The position numbers and the translations under genes were made by a program. Below are positions 17,078 to 25,838 of a DNA stretch of 38,836 bases, one piece after another (position 1 is the stretch's first letter; each line of letters begins with the position of its first letter). Origin of the DNA: an uncultured Acetobacteraceae bacterium (GTDB taxonomy: Bacteria > Pseudomonadota > Alphaproteobacteria > Acetobacterales > Acetobacteraceae); NCBI GenBank assembly GCA_903918195.1, contig CAIXDS010000135.1:1-38836 (forward strand), given 5' to 3'. The notes under the pieces are model-generated. The model worked only from the letters and a program-made list of their open reading frames with translations, ran no database searches and was not told where the DNA came from.

Positions 17078-17458
17078 ATGCCAGCACCCGCCCGCCTGCT
17101 CGCCATAAGTCTCATGCTGGCGGGCGTTGCTGCCCATGCCCAGAGTTCAGGCACAGGATCAGATCAGCCGCTCATGACCGGCGGTGTGAATGACTACCCA
17201 ACGGCGGCGCGGGCGGAATACGTGTTCGCCTGCATGAACACCAACGGCCGCACCCAGGAAGCGCTGCGGCAATGCTCCTGCGCGATCGACGTAATCGCAT
17301 CGGCGGTGCCTTACAGCGACTACGAGAAAGCCGAGACCATCCTGCGCATGCGACACGCCGGGGGCTACCTCGCGCAGGAGTTCCGCATCCCGGTCAGCAA
17401 CTCCATCCTCAGGCAGCTGGAGGAAGCCCAGGCGGAAGCCGATTTCACCTGCTTCTGA
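17078..17458 (+). CDS. Secreted conserved protein of quinoprotein gene clusters, unknown function
   Basis: The ATG at 17078 gives 126 residues with a signal peptide (MPAPARLLAISLMLAGVAAHAQ). The longer frame from 16985 overlaps the cytochrome and is rejected. The mature protein has YPTAARAEYVFACMNTNGRT and ALRQCSCAIDVIASAVPYSD, with C-S-C and a terminal CF, so disulfides are likely. I recall this pattern beside PQQ-dependent alcohol dehydrogenase genes, with no known function. It is 13 bp after the cytochrome gene, likely one transcript, and convergent with the SoxYZ-like gene. Confidence 0.8.
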   Translation: MPAPARLLAISLMLAGVAAHAQSSGTGSDQPLMTGGVNDYPTAARAEYVFACMNTNGRTQEALRQCSCAIDVIASAVPYSDYEKAETILRMRHAGGYLAQEFRIPVSNSILRQLEEAQAEADFTCF

Positions 17459-17491
17459 AGCGACGTGAGCCGCACCGCAGCAACAGCCGGG

Positions 17492-18349
17492 TCAGATCGA
17501 CGTTGCGGCCTGGAATGAACCGCTGAACTGCCTGCCCTCGCTGTCCGCGCCTTCAACCCGGAAAGTTGTTGCCGCGTTGGGCTGAAAGTCGAACCGGAAG
17601 GCAGGGTTCTCGGCGATCGATGCTCCGCACTCGACCGTAAGCAGCAGAGCATCGCCCTGCCAGATCCGCAGCCATTGCAGGAAATCGGCCGGAATAAGCC
17701 GGCGCGAGACCGGGTCCATCTGCAGGCCGGAAGCGTTCGGATGCCGCAGCATGACCTGCGCCTCCCGCCGGCCAAGCCCGCCGGACGGGCCGGCAACCGC
17801 AACCTCGCGGAACCGCAATGTCCCGAGCGGGAGCGCATCCGCCGGAAGCCTGAGCGCAGGTGCGGAACATCCGCCGGCAGCTTGCACGGTGCGTGCAACC
17901 GCATACATCCGGCCATCGCTCAGTTCGGCCACAGCGTGGAGAGGCGAGTCGCTGTTGACCCGCACGAACGTGGCAATGCGGCTGACACCGGACTCTCGCC
18001 CGATCGTGAAGGTCGCCGCCACCGGCGAAGGATTGGCGTCGATCACCAGCGTGATCTTCCAGATCCGCCGCGCATCGCCGGCGGCGAACGCGGCATGCAC
18101 TGTCACCGGAACGACGGCGGCATCGTCCGGACGAGACGGCGCCTCGATGACCAGCAGGGAAGACCCGTTCTCCAGAACCCGGTTGGGGAAAATCCGCGCC
18201 GCCAGTGCCGGCCACGCATCCTGATCCGCCTCAGACGCGGCCCGGACACGGGGGGATGCCAACGCCCCACCGGCCAGCGCGCCGAGGACCGCCCGCCGCC
18301 CGGCGCATTCCCGGCCAATCGATCGGCCGTCTGGTCTGCCCGCCCCCAT
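17492..18349 (-). CDS. Quinoprotein dehydrogenase-associated SoxYZ-like carrier (TIGR04557-like)
   Basis: A 285-residue SoxY-SoxZ fusion. Twin-arginine-type export region GRRAVLGALAGGALASPRVRA (18-38). The SoxY half (about 45-165) ends at AAGGC161SAPA, resembling the swinging-arm GGC motif that carries sulfur intermediates in SoxY. The SoxZ-like half (170-285) has LRHPNASGLQMDP. The family is known from PQQ-dehydrogenase clusters and its cargo is unknown. It starts 23 bp after the fdhA stop on the same strand, so it probably belongs to the formate dehydrogenase operon. Confidence 0.88.
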   Translation of the reverse strand: MGAGRPDGRSIGRECAGRRAVLGALAGGALASPRVRAASEADQDAWPALAARIFPNRVLENGSSLLVIEAPSRPDDAAVVPVTVHAAFAAGDARRIWKITLVIDANPSPVAATFTIGRESGVSRIATFVRVNSDSPLHAVAELSDGRMYAVARTVQAAGGCSAPALRLPADALPLGTLRFREVAVAGPSGGLGRREAQVMLRHPNASGLQMDPVSRRLIPADFLQWLRIWQGDALLLTVECGASIAENPAFRFDFQPNAATTFRVEGADSEGRQFSGSFQAATSI

Positions 18350-18372
18350 GGCGCACCTCGCCCCGCCTTGCG

Positions 18373-21117
18373 TTACCGAGTTACCCGGGCCGCGCAGAAC
18401 TTGAACTCGGGAATCTTGCCGAAGGGGTCCAGCGCCGGGTTGGTCAGCAGGTTGGCGGCGGCTTCGGCGTAGCAGAACGGCATGAACACCATCCCCTCCG
18501 GCACGTCACGGTCGGCGCGCAACTTCACGTCGATCGTGCCACGCCGCGTCACGATTTGGATCATGTCGCCCGCCTTCAGGCCCATCCGGCCGATCTCCCG
18601 CGGCGTCATGAACGCCACCGCTTCCGGCTCGATGGCATCGAGCACGCCAGCGCGACGGGTCATCGAGCCGGTATGCCAGTGTTCCAGTATCCGCCCGGTG
18701 GACAGCACCATCGGATAGTCGTCGTCGGGCAGTTCGTCGGGCGGCGCAACATCGGCCGGCACGATACGGCCGCGCCCGTTTGCGGTCGGGAAGCCGGCAT
18801 AGAAGATGATTTCGTGGCCCGGCATGTCCGCCGCATCGGTCGGATAGGTCACCGCCCCCTCGCGCTCAAGGCGTTCCCAGGTAATGTTGGCGAAGGAGGG
18901 CATCAGCGCCGCCATTTCGGCGAACACCTCCGCCGGTCCGGCATAAGTCCAGTCCAGTCCGAGCCGCCGCGCCATCTGCTGGATGATCCACCAGTCCTGC
19001 CGTGCGTCGCCCGGCGGCGGCAGCACCGGCCACGCCACTTGCACCCGCCGGTCGGTGTTGGTGAAGCTGCCGGATTTCTCGGCAAATGCCGAGGCCGGCA
19101 GCACAACATCAGCGAAGGCAGCCGTCTCGGTCAGGAACAGGTCCTGCACCACAAGATGCTCCAGTTTCGCCAGTGCTGCACGCGCATGGTTCAGGTCGGG
19201 ATCGGACATCGCCGGGTTTTCCCCCTCGATGTACATGCCACTGATCGCGCCGGCATGGATCGCATGCATGATCTCCACCACCGTCAGGCCGCGCTGCGGG
19301 TCCAGCGCGCGGCCCCATGCCGCCTCGAAGATGGCGCGGACCTCCGGCCGTTCCACCGACTGGTAATCCGGATAGACCATCGGGATCAGCCCGGCATCCG
19401 AGGCGCCCTGCACGTTGTTCTGCCCGCGCAGCGGATGCAGCCCGGCGCCGGGCCGGCCGATCTGCCCGGTGACCAATGCCAGCGCGATCAGGCAGCGGGA
19501 ATTGTCGGTGCCGTGCACGTGCTGGCTGATGCCCATGCCCCAGAAGATGATCGAGGCACGCGACGTCGCGTACATCCGCGCCACCTCGCGCAGAGTCGCC
19601 GCGGGAATGCCGCACACCGCTTCCATCCGCTCCGGCGCGAAGTCGCGAATGCGCGCTTTCAACGCCTCATAGCCATCGACATAGCCGGCGATGTACTGCG
19701 CGTCGGCCAGCCCTTCCTCGATAATCACGTGCAGCAGTGCATTCAGCAGGGCGACGTCGGTGCCCGGCTTGAACGCCAGATGGTGGGTGGCCAGCCGCGA
19801 CAGCGCCTGCCGCCGCGGGTCGATCACCACCAGCCGCGCACCACGTTGCTGCACGGCATTCTTGATGAAGCTGGCGGCAACCGGATGGTTGACCGTCGGA
19901 TTGGCGCCGATGACGATGATGACATCGGCTTCCAGCGCAGCCGAGAACGGAGCGGAGACCGCGCCGGAGTTCAGCCCCTCCATCAGCGCCGCCACCGAGG
20001 AGGCGTGGCAGAGCCGCGTGCAATGATCGACGTTGTTGGAGCCGAAGCCGGTGCGCACCAGCTTCTGGAACAAATAGGCTTCCTCGTTCGATCCCTTGGC
20101 CGAGCCGAACCCGGCCAGCGCGCGCCCGCCGTGCGCGTCGCGAATGCGCGCAAGCCCGCCGGCAGCGCGGTCGAGCGCTTCCTCCCAACTGGCCTCGCGG
20201 AAATGTGTCCAGGGGTTGGCGGGATCGACCTGATCCTGCGGATGCTTCGCCACGCCATCCCGCCGCACCAGCGGTGTGGTCAGCCGATGCGGGTGATGTA
20301 TATAGTCGAAGCCGAACCGCCCCTTCACGCAAAGCCGGTTATGGTTCGCCGGGCCGTCGCGCCCCTCGGCATACACGATCTTGCCGTCGGCGACATGATA
20401 CGTGACCTGGCAGCCGACGCCGCAATACGGGCACAGCGAGTCAACGCTCCGCTGCGGCCAGACGGTGCGGCGCTGCTGCGCATCGAGATAAGCGGATGGC
20501 ATCAGCGCGCCGGTCGGACAAACCTGCACGCACTCGCCGCAAGCCACGCAGGTGGAGGCGCCCATTGGGTCGTCGAGATCGAACACCACTTTCGCCGCGG
20601 CGTTGCGATGGGCCATGCCGATGACGTCATTGACCTGCACCTCGCGGCAGGCGCGCACGCACAGGCCGCACTGGATGCAGGCATCGAGGTTCACCCGCAT
20701 GGCGGGATGGCTGGCATCGCCGGTCCAGCGCGACACCGCCGGGAAGCGGCTCGCCGTCACCCCGACCGCATCGGCCCAGGCCCAGAATTTCGATGTGGGA
20801 TCGTGCGCCGCCGCGCGCGCCGGCTGGTCGGCAACCAGCAATTCCATGACCATGCGGCGGGCCGAGCTAGCGCGGTCACTGGCGGTGTGGACCTTCATGC
20901 CGGCAGACGGAACGCGCTGGCACGAAGCCGCCAGCACCCGCTCGCCCTCCACTTCCACCATGCAGGCGCGGCAATTGCCATCCGGCCGGTAGCCCGGCGC
21001 GGGCGAGTGGCAGAGATGCGGGATGGCGGTGCCAAGCCGTGTCGCGACCTGCCAGATCGTCTCGCCTGGCCGTGCCTCGACCGTTTCGCCGTCGAGCTCG
21101 AAGATAATGCCGGTCAT
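18373..21117 (-). CDS. fdhA: NAD-dependent formate dehydrogenase, alpha subunit (Fdh1A-like)
   Basis: A 914-residue catalytic subunit oxidising formate to CO2 in the cytoplasm. In order: 2Fe-2S domain (C36, C49, C52, C66), two 4Fe-4S sets (C147/150/153/157 and C190/193/196/200), the C229/C232/C236/C263 cluster, then the bis-MGD domain with C370-H371 in CTRLCHASS, at the position of Sec140-His141 of E. coli FdhF. The NuoG-type HxxxCxxC cluster between the first two domains is absent. Together with the NuoE-F fused partner this resembles the tungsten-type Fdh1 of Methylobacterium; Mo or W cannot be told from sequence. The ATG at 21117 overlaps fdhB by 4 bp. Confidence 0.94.
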   Translation of the reverse strand: MTGIIFELDGETVEARPGETIWQVATRLGTAIPHLCHSPAPGYRPDGNCRACMVEVEGERVLAASCQRVPSAGMKVHTASDRASSARRMVMELLVADQPARAAAHDPTSKFWAWADAVGVTASRFPAVSRWTGDASHPAMRVNLDACIQCGLCVRACREVQVNDVIGMAHRNAAAKVVFDLDDPMGASTCVACGECVQVCPTGALMPSAYLDAQQRRTVWPQRSVDSLCPYCGVGCQVTYHVADGKIVYAEGRDGPANHNRLCVKGRFGFDYIHHPHRLTTPLVRRDGVAKHPQDQVDPANPWTHFREASWEEALDRAAGGLARIRDAHGGRALAGFGSAKGSNEEAYLFQKLVRTGFGSNNVDHCTRLCHASSVAALMEGLNSGAVSAPFSAALEADVIIVIGANPTVNHPVAASFIKNAVQQRGARLVVIDPRRQALSRLATHHLAFKPGTDVALLNALLHVIIEEGLADAQYIAGYVDGYEALKARIRDFAPERMEAVCGIPAATLREVARMYATSRASIIFWGMGISQHVHGTDNSRCLIALALVTGQIGRPGAGLHPLRGQNNVQGASDAGLIPMVYPDYQSVERPEVRAIFEAAWGRALDPQRGLTVVEIMHAIHAGAISGMYIEGENPAMSDPDLNHARAALAKLEHLVVQDLFLTETAAFADVVLPASAFAEKSGSFTNTDRRVQVAWPVLPPPGDARQDWWIIQQMARRLGLDWTYAGPAEVFAEMAALMPSFANITWERLEREGAVTYPTDAADMPGHEIIFYAGFPTANGRGRIVPADVAPPDELPDDDYPMVLSTGRILEHWHTGSMTRRAGVLDAIEPEAVAFMTPREIGRMGLKAGDMIQIVTRRGTIDVKLRADRDVPEGMVFMPFCYAEAAANLLTNPALDPFGKIPEFKFCAARVTR

Positions 21118-22832
21118 GACGGCGCCTCGAAATGACGAAGAACAGCAACGAGCGGATTGGTCGCGGCCTGGCCCAGCCCGCAGATCGAGGCGTCGCGCAT
21201 GGTCTGCGCCAGTTCCTCCATCAGCTTGCGGTCCCAGACCGGGCGCTGCATCAGCAGGCATGCCTTCTGCGTGCCCATCCGGCAGGGCGTGCACTTCCCG
21301 CAGCTCTCGTCGGCAAAGAAACGCATGAGGTTCAGCGCAACCGCGCGCACATCGTCGTGATCGGACAGCACCACCACCGCGGCCGAGCCGATGAAGCAGC
21401 CGTATGGCTCGAGCGTGCCGAAATCCAGCGGCACGTCGCCGAGCCCGGCCGGCAAGATGCCGCCGGATGCACCCCCGGGCAGGTAAGCGGCGAAGCTGTG
21501 GCCCGGCAGCATGCCGCCGCAATATTCGTCGATCAGTTCGCGCACGGTAATACCGGCAGGTGCCAGCTTCACGCCGGGCTCACGCACCCGCCCGGACACC
21601 GAGAAACTGCGCAGCCCATGCCGTCCGTTACGGCCGAAGCTCGTCCACCACGCGGGGCCGCGTTCCACCAGATCCCGCACCCAGTAAAGCGTCTCAACAT
21701 TGTTGATCAGCGTCGGCCGGCCGAACAGGCCGATCTGGAACGGGAAAGGCGGCTTGTGCCGCGGCACGCCGCGCTTGCCCTCGATGCTTTCCAGCATCGC
21801 CGACTCTTCGCCGCAGATATAGGCGCCGGCGCCGCGGCGCAGATGCAGGCGCGGGCCGCCTTGCGGCAGCTTCGGCATCTCATTGGCCAGGATGGTGCGC
21901 GCCGCCGGATACTCGTCGCGCACGTAGATGTAGACATCGGTCGCTTCGACCGCGTGGGCGCCGATCAGCATGCCTTCGAGGAAGCGGTGCGGGTCGGTGT
22001 TGAGGTAGTGGCGGTCCTTGAAGGTACCGGGCTCGCCCTCGTCGGCGTTTACCGCCATCAGACGCGGGCCGGGCTCGCCGCGCACCGACCGCCATTTGCG
22101 GGCAAGCGGGAAACCGGCGCCGCCGAGACCCCGCAACTGGGCATCGTCCAGCACAGCCAGCACGTCGTCCGCCGACACCGCGCCGCGACGCAGGTTTTCC
22201 AGCAGCCGGTAGCCGCCGCCGGCCAGGTATTCGGCATAATCGACATAGGGCGGGACATGCGGCTCGGTGTCGCCGGCAGCGATGGTTTCCAGCACCGCCG
22301 GCACGGTGGCCTGACGGACGAAATGGTGCCCGACCTCCACCGCCGGCGCGTGATCGCACATGCCCAGACACGGCGCGCGGACCACCCGCGCGGCAGGCCC
22401 GACGCTGGCCTGCAGGGCGGCGAGCAGGGCCTCGCCACCGCCGGCCATGCTGCAGGCGATGCTGTCGCACACCCGCACCACCAGCTTCGGCAGCGTCGGC
22501 GCGTCCTCTTTGACCACATCGAAATGGGCATAGAAGCTGGCTACCTCGAACACCTCGGCAATCGACAACCGCATCAACTCGGCCAGTGCCGTGAGGTGGG
22601 CGGCCGAGATCTGGCCATGCGCGTCCTGGATGAGGTGGAGGTGCTCGATCAGCAGGTCCCGTCGCATCGCTCGCCCTGCGAGCAGCGCTTCCACCTCGGC
22701 CAATGCCGCCGGATCGACCTGGCGCCCTTTGGGCACATCGCGGGCGCGCCCTCCCCGGCCAGGATGGTGGGGCGCGGCATCGGCAGAATTCCGACGCGCC
22801 GCGACGCCCGAACCGTTATGACTCATACTCAT
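21114..22832 (-). CDS. fdhB: Formate dehydrogenase beta subunit, NuoE-NuoF fusion (Fdh1B-like)
   Basis: A 572-residue NADH-producing subunit. The N-terminal NuoE-like thioredoxin fold (about 55-190) holds 2Fe-2S cysteines in VCDSIACS and APCLGMCDH. The NuoF-like part has the FMN/NAD motifs RGLGGAGFPLARKW, NADEGEPGTFKDR and GAGAYICGEESAML, and the 4Fe-4S motif ESCGKCTPCRMGT plus a later Cys. The length equals that I recall for Methylobacterium Fdh1B. ATGs at 22832 and 22826 are both possible; the second has better spacing from AAGAG. It is divergent from xoxF. Confidence 0.93.
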   Translation of the reverse strand: MSMSHNGSGVAARRNSADAAPHHPGRGGRARDVPKGRQVDPAALAEVEALLAGRAMRRDLLIEHLHLIQDAHGQISAAHLTALAELMRLSIAEVFEVASFYAHFDVVKEDAPTLPKLVVRVCDSIACSMAGGGEALLAALQASVGPAARVVRAPCLGMCDHAPAVEVGHHFVRQATVPAVLETIAAGDTEPHVPPYVDYAEYLAGGGYRLLENLRRGAVSADDVLAVLDDAQLRGLGGAGFPLARKWRSVRGEPGPRLMAVNADEGEPGTFKDRHYLNTDPHRFLEGMLIGAHAVEATDVYIYVRDEYPAARTILANEMPKLPQGGPRLHLRRGAGAYICGEESAMLESIEGKRGVPRHKPPFPFQIGLFGRPTLINNVETLYWVRDLVERGPAWWTSFGRNGRHGLRSFSVSGRVREPGVKLAPAGITVRELIDEYCGGMLPGHSFAAYLPGGASGGILPAGLGDVPLDFGTLEPYGCFIGSAAVVVLSDHDDVRAVALNLMRFFADESCGKCTPCRMGTQKACLLMQRPVWDRKLMEELAQTMRDASICGLGQAATNPLVAVLRHFEAPS

Positions 22833-23302
22833 CTCTTGTCATCTCTTCCGCTTTTACGAGATGTCACGCGCCAGGGTGGGAATCAATACCGTGCGACGAA
22901 CCTGCGCCAATAGACTTGTTCCGACCACCATCCGGTCTGTTGCGCCGCAGCATTCAAATGACAAATACCAGGGATGCCTCGCCCGCGCCGGAAAGCCGTT
23001 GCCGAAATGCTTTGGATCGGGCTCTCGCGCCAACAAACCAGTTGCGGGAAGGCCGTACTCGTCATAGCCTTTGTGAAATCCGGCTTCTAGGCGACCTGTT
23101 TGAATGGGAGGACAGGTACGACCTCGAAGACAGAGTGCCTGCGAAAAGCAAAATGAGGGCGGTTTGGATCCGACCCTGTTCGCAAGTCCTGTCGTGACAC
23201 GCTGCCGGACGCTTCTTCCCGACCGAGTCGCCTGACCGGTTTGGTTGGTACCTTATGTGTCCTCGCCAGCCCGGTCGTCACATGACGAAGGGAGAGTAGT
23301 AA
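22833..23302. other. Divergent fdhB/xoxF control region
   Basis: A 470-bp gap, the longest in the methanol module, between divergent fdhB and xoxF. It is less GC-rich than its neighbours. Open frames here have no recognisable protein features. It should hold the promoters of both operons. The clearest element is the ACCTGT/ACAGGT inverted repeat at 23094-23117. A KpnI-type palindrome GGTACC lies near 23248. I could not assign -35/-10 boxes. Confidence 0.5.
23094..23117. promoter_or_regulatory. Inverted repeat upstream of xoxF
   Basis: Perfect 6-nt arms ACCTGT (23094-23099) and ACAGGT (23112-23117) with a 12-nt spacer, about 185 bp upstream of the xoxF ATG in the divergent fdhB-xoxF gap. It is a possible binding site for a response regulator or other dimeric regulator; short arms make chance occurrence possible. 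Confidence 0.35.
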
Positions 23303-25204
23303 ATGAAAAGAATGTCTCTTAAGGGACTGCTGACGATTGGGACGCTTCTGTCATCGGCCTTGATGACGCCTTACGCCATGGCGCAAGGCAGTTCGGAAGG
23401 CCCCCGCGGTGTGATGCACGGATTCTTCGATCTGTTCGCCCCCCCGGCCCCCGCACCCGGCACTGTCGCGCAAAGCAATACCGCGCCCGGCAGCGGCAAG
23501 GAATGGACAACGCCGGCGGGGAGCCTGAACAATCAGCGCTACTCCACCCTCAATCAAATCACCAATCAGAATGCCAAGGATCTCCAGGTTGCCTGGACGT
23601 TCTCGACCGGCGTCCTGCGCGGACATGAGGGCGGGCCACTCGTTATCGGCGACGTGATGTATGTGCACGCGCCGTTCCCCAATACGGTTTTTGCACTGGA
23701 CCTCAACAACGACGGCAAAATCCTGTGGAAGTACGAACCGAAGCAGGACCCGAACGTCATTCCCGTCATGTGTTGCGATACCGTCAATCGCGGGCTGGCC
23801 TATGGCGACGGCAAGATTTTCCTGCATCAGGCCGACACCACGCTGGTGGCCCTCGACGCGAAAACCGGCAAACCCGTGTGGTCGGTCAAGACCGACGATC
23901 CGACCAAGGGCGCGACCGGCACCGACGCTCCGCTGGTCGTCAAGGACAAGGTCTATGTCGGCGTGTCCGGCGGTGAGTTCGGCGTGCATGCCTGGTTCGC
24001 GGCGTTCTCCACCGCCGACGGCAAGGAAGTCTGGCGCGCCTACTCGGTCGGCCCGGATTCCGACATAAAGGTCGACCCGCAGAAGACCACGGCGCTCGGC
24101 AAGCTGATCGGAGCGGATTCGAGCCTCAAGACCTGGCAGGGCGACCAGTGGAAGATCGGCGGCGGGGCAACCTGGGGTTGGAAATCCTACGATCCGCGGA
24201 CCAACCTGATCTTCTACGGCTCCGGCAACCCCTCCACCTGGAACCCAAAGCAGCGGCCTGGCGACAACAAATGGTCGATGACCATCTTCGCCCGCGATGC
24301 CGATACCGGCGTGGCGAAATGGGTCTACCAGATGACGCCACATGACGAGTGGGACTATGACGGCGTCAACGAGATGGTCCTGATCGACCAGGATGTCGGC
24401 GGCAAGCCGCGTCATCTGCTGGTGCATCCGGACCGCAACGGCTTCGCCTACACGCTGGACCGCGACACCGGCGAACTGCTTGTTGCCGAGAAATTCGATC
24501 CTGCGGTGAACTGGGCATCCAAAGTCGATCTCGACCCGAACAGCCCGACCTATGGCCGGCCACAGGTTCTGCCGCAGTACTCGACCGAACACAACGGTGA
24601 AGACGTCAACAGCAAGAATATCTGCCCGGCCGCCCTCGGGTCGAAGGATCAGCAGCCGTCGGCCTTCTCGCCGCAGACCGGACTGCTGTACATTCCGACC
24701 AACCATGTCTGCATGGACTACGAGCCGTTCCGCGTTTCCTACACTGCGGGGCAACCATATGTCGGGGCGACGCTGTCCATGTATCCGCCGCAGGGGCAGA
24801 GCAACATGGGCAATTTCATCGCCTGGGATGCCACCACCGGCAAGATCGCCTGGTCGCTGCCTGAACAATTCTCCGTGTGGTCAGGCGCGCTCGCAACGGC
24901 CGGCGACGTCGTGTTCTACGGCACGCTGGAAGGCTACCTGAAAGCGGTCGATGCGAAGACGGGCAAGGAACTGTACAGATTCAAGACCCCGTCAGGCATC
25001 ATCGGCAACGTGATGACCTACGAACACGCCGGACGGCAGTATGTGGCGGTGCTGTCGGGTGTCGGCGGCTGGGCCGGCATTGGTCTCGCCGCTGGCCTGA
25101 CCGACCCGCATGCCGGGTTGGGTGCGGTCGGCGGCTATGCGGCGCTCAACGACTACACCTCGCTCGGCGGGACGCTGACCGTCTTCGCGCTGCCGCATAG
25201 TTGA
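23303..25204 (+). CDS. xoxF: XoxF, lanthanide-dependent PQQ methanol dehydrogenase
   Basis: A periplasmic quinoprotein oxidising methanol (633 residues). The signal peptide ends near residue 27. The eight-bladed propeller has the adjacent cysteines C157-C158 (VMCCDT) over PQQ. E225, N309, catalytic D351 and D353 in DEWDYDG correspond to E172, N256, D299 and D301 of XoxF from Methylacidiphilum; the fourth is the extra Asp that binds the lanthanide and is Ala in calcium MxaF. A Shine-Dalgarno AGGGAGAG precedes the ATG. Residues 28-66 form an extra Pro/Ala-rich lead-in compared with M. extorquens XoxF. It heads xoxF-xoxG-xoxJ. Confidence 0.98.
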   Translation: MKRMSLKGLLTIGTLLSSALMTPYAMAQGSSEGPRGVMHGFFDLFAPPAPAPGTVAQSNTAPGSGKEWTTPAGSLNNQRYSTLNQITNQNAKDLQVAWTFSTGVLRGHEGGPLVIGDVMYVHAPFPNTVFALDLNNDGKILWKYEPKQDPNVIPVMCCDTVNRGLAYGDGKIFLHQADTTLVALDAKTGKPVWSVKTDDPTKGATGTDAPLVVKDKVYVGVSGGEFGVHAWFAAFSTADGKEVWRAYSVGPDSDIKVDPQKTTALGKLIGADSSLKTWQGDQWKIGGGATWGWKSYDPRTNLIFYGSGNPSTWNPKQRPGDNKWSMTIFARDADTGVAKWVYQMTPHDEWDYDGVNEMVLIDQDVGGKPRHLLVHPDRNGFAYTLDRDTGELLVAEKFDPAVNWASKVDLDPNSPTYGRPQVLPQYSTEHNGEDVNSKNICPAALGSKDQQPSAFSPQTGLLYIPTNHVCMDYEPFRVSYTAGQPYVGATLSMYPPQGQSNMGNFIAWDATTGKIAWSLPEQFSVWSGALATAGDVVFYGTLEGYLKAVDAKTGKELYRFKTPSGIIGNVMTYEHAGRQYVAVLSGVGGWAGIGLAAGLTDPHAGLGAVGGYAALNDYTSLGGTLTVFALPHS

Positions 25205-25229
25205 TGGGCGCTGCGACTGGGTGACCGAC

Positions 25230-25265
25230 GGGCCGGCGCCCCGGTGCTGAAGCGGGCGCCGGCCC
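25230..25265 (+). promoter_or_regulatory. 12-bp GC hairpin between xoxF and xoxG
   Basis: Arms GGGCCGGCGCCC (25230-25241) and GGGCGCCGGCCC (25254-25265) are perfectly complementary around a 12-nt loop, then CCCTTTCC follows. It sits in the 92-bp gap after the xoxF stop. It may partially terminate or protect the abundant xoxF message while allowing some read-through into xoxGJ. Confidence 0.6.
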
Positions 25266-25296
25266 CCCTTTCCGAACGCGACCAAGGAACAATGGC

Positions 25297-25815
25297 GTGA
25301 CCCCTCTCCCACGTGCCCTCACGGCGATCTGTGCGACGACGTTCCTGCTGATCGGCATCGCCCGCGCCGACGGGTCCGGCGACCCGACCGCCGTGACATC
25401 GGAAGATGGCAAATACCTCGATAAGGAAGGCACCCCGACCTACAAGGTCGATCCGGACGGAAAAGTCGATTTCTACACCTATGTCGGCTTCATCCGTTAT
25501 TCGGCGAACTGTCTGCGCTGCCACGGCCCCGACGGGCTTGGCTCGACCTATGGTCCCGCTTTGCTCAACTCACTCAAGACCCTGAGCTACGGCGACGTGC
25601 TCATGACAGTCGCCAGCGGCAGGCAAAAGGTGTCCGCTTCGCAGGATCTGGTGATGCCGGCGCTCGGCGCCGACAAGAACGTCATGTGCTATATCGACGC
25701 AATCTACATTTATCTGCGGGCACGATCCAACGGCGCCATCGGGCGTGGTCGTCCGGAAAATCACGAGCCGAAACCCGCCGCATTCCGCGCCGCCGAGGAC
25801 GAATGCATGGGGTGA
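25297..25815 (+). CDS. xoxG: XoxG, cytochrome c electron acceptor of XoxF
   Basis: A 172-residue periplasmic c-type cytochrome of the methanol-metabolism four-Cys type (TIGR03874-like). Signal peptide to about residue 24; heme site C72-L-R-C75-H76; M120 (LVMPALG) is the likely axial ligand; C131 and C170 are the extra pair. The start is GTG at 25297 with AAGGA 8 bp upstream. An ATG at 25292 only encodes M-A-stop, and its stop overlaps the GTG. It lies between xoxF and xoxJ, the usual order. Confidence 0.94.
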   Translation: MTPLPRALTAICATTFLLIGIARADGSGDPTAVTSEDGKYLDKEGTPTYKVDPDGKVDFYTYVGFIRYSANCLRCHGPDGLGSTYGPALLNSLKTLSYGDVLMTVASGRQKVSASQDLVMPALGADKNVMCYIDAIYIYLRARSNGAIGRGRPENHEPKPAAFRAAEDECMG

Positions 25816-25838
25816 CGCGTGCACGGGAACCAAATGCC

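Noticed and set aside
18205..21135. 976-codon forward frame opposite fdhA
   Set aside because: It is an antisense shadow of fdhA, Arg/His/Gly-rich with no domains.
22861..23197. Open frames on both strands in the fdhB-xoxF gap
   Set aside because: No protein-like pattern, no ribosome sites, and they lie in the expected promoter region.
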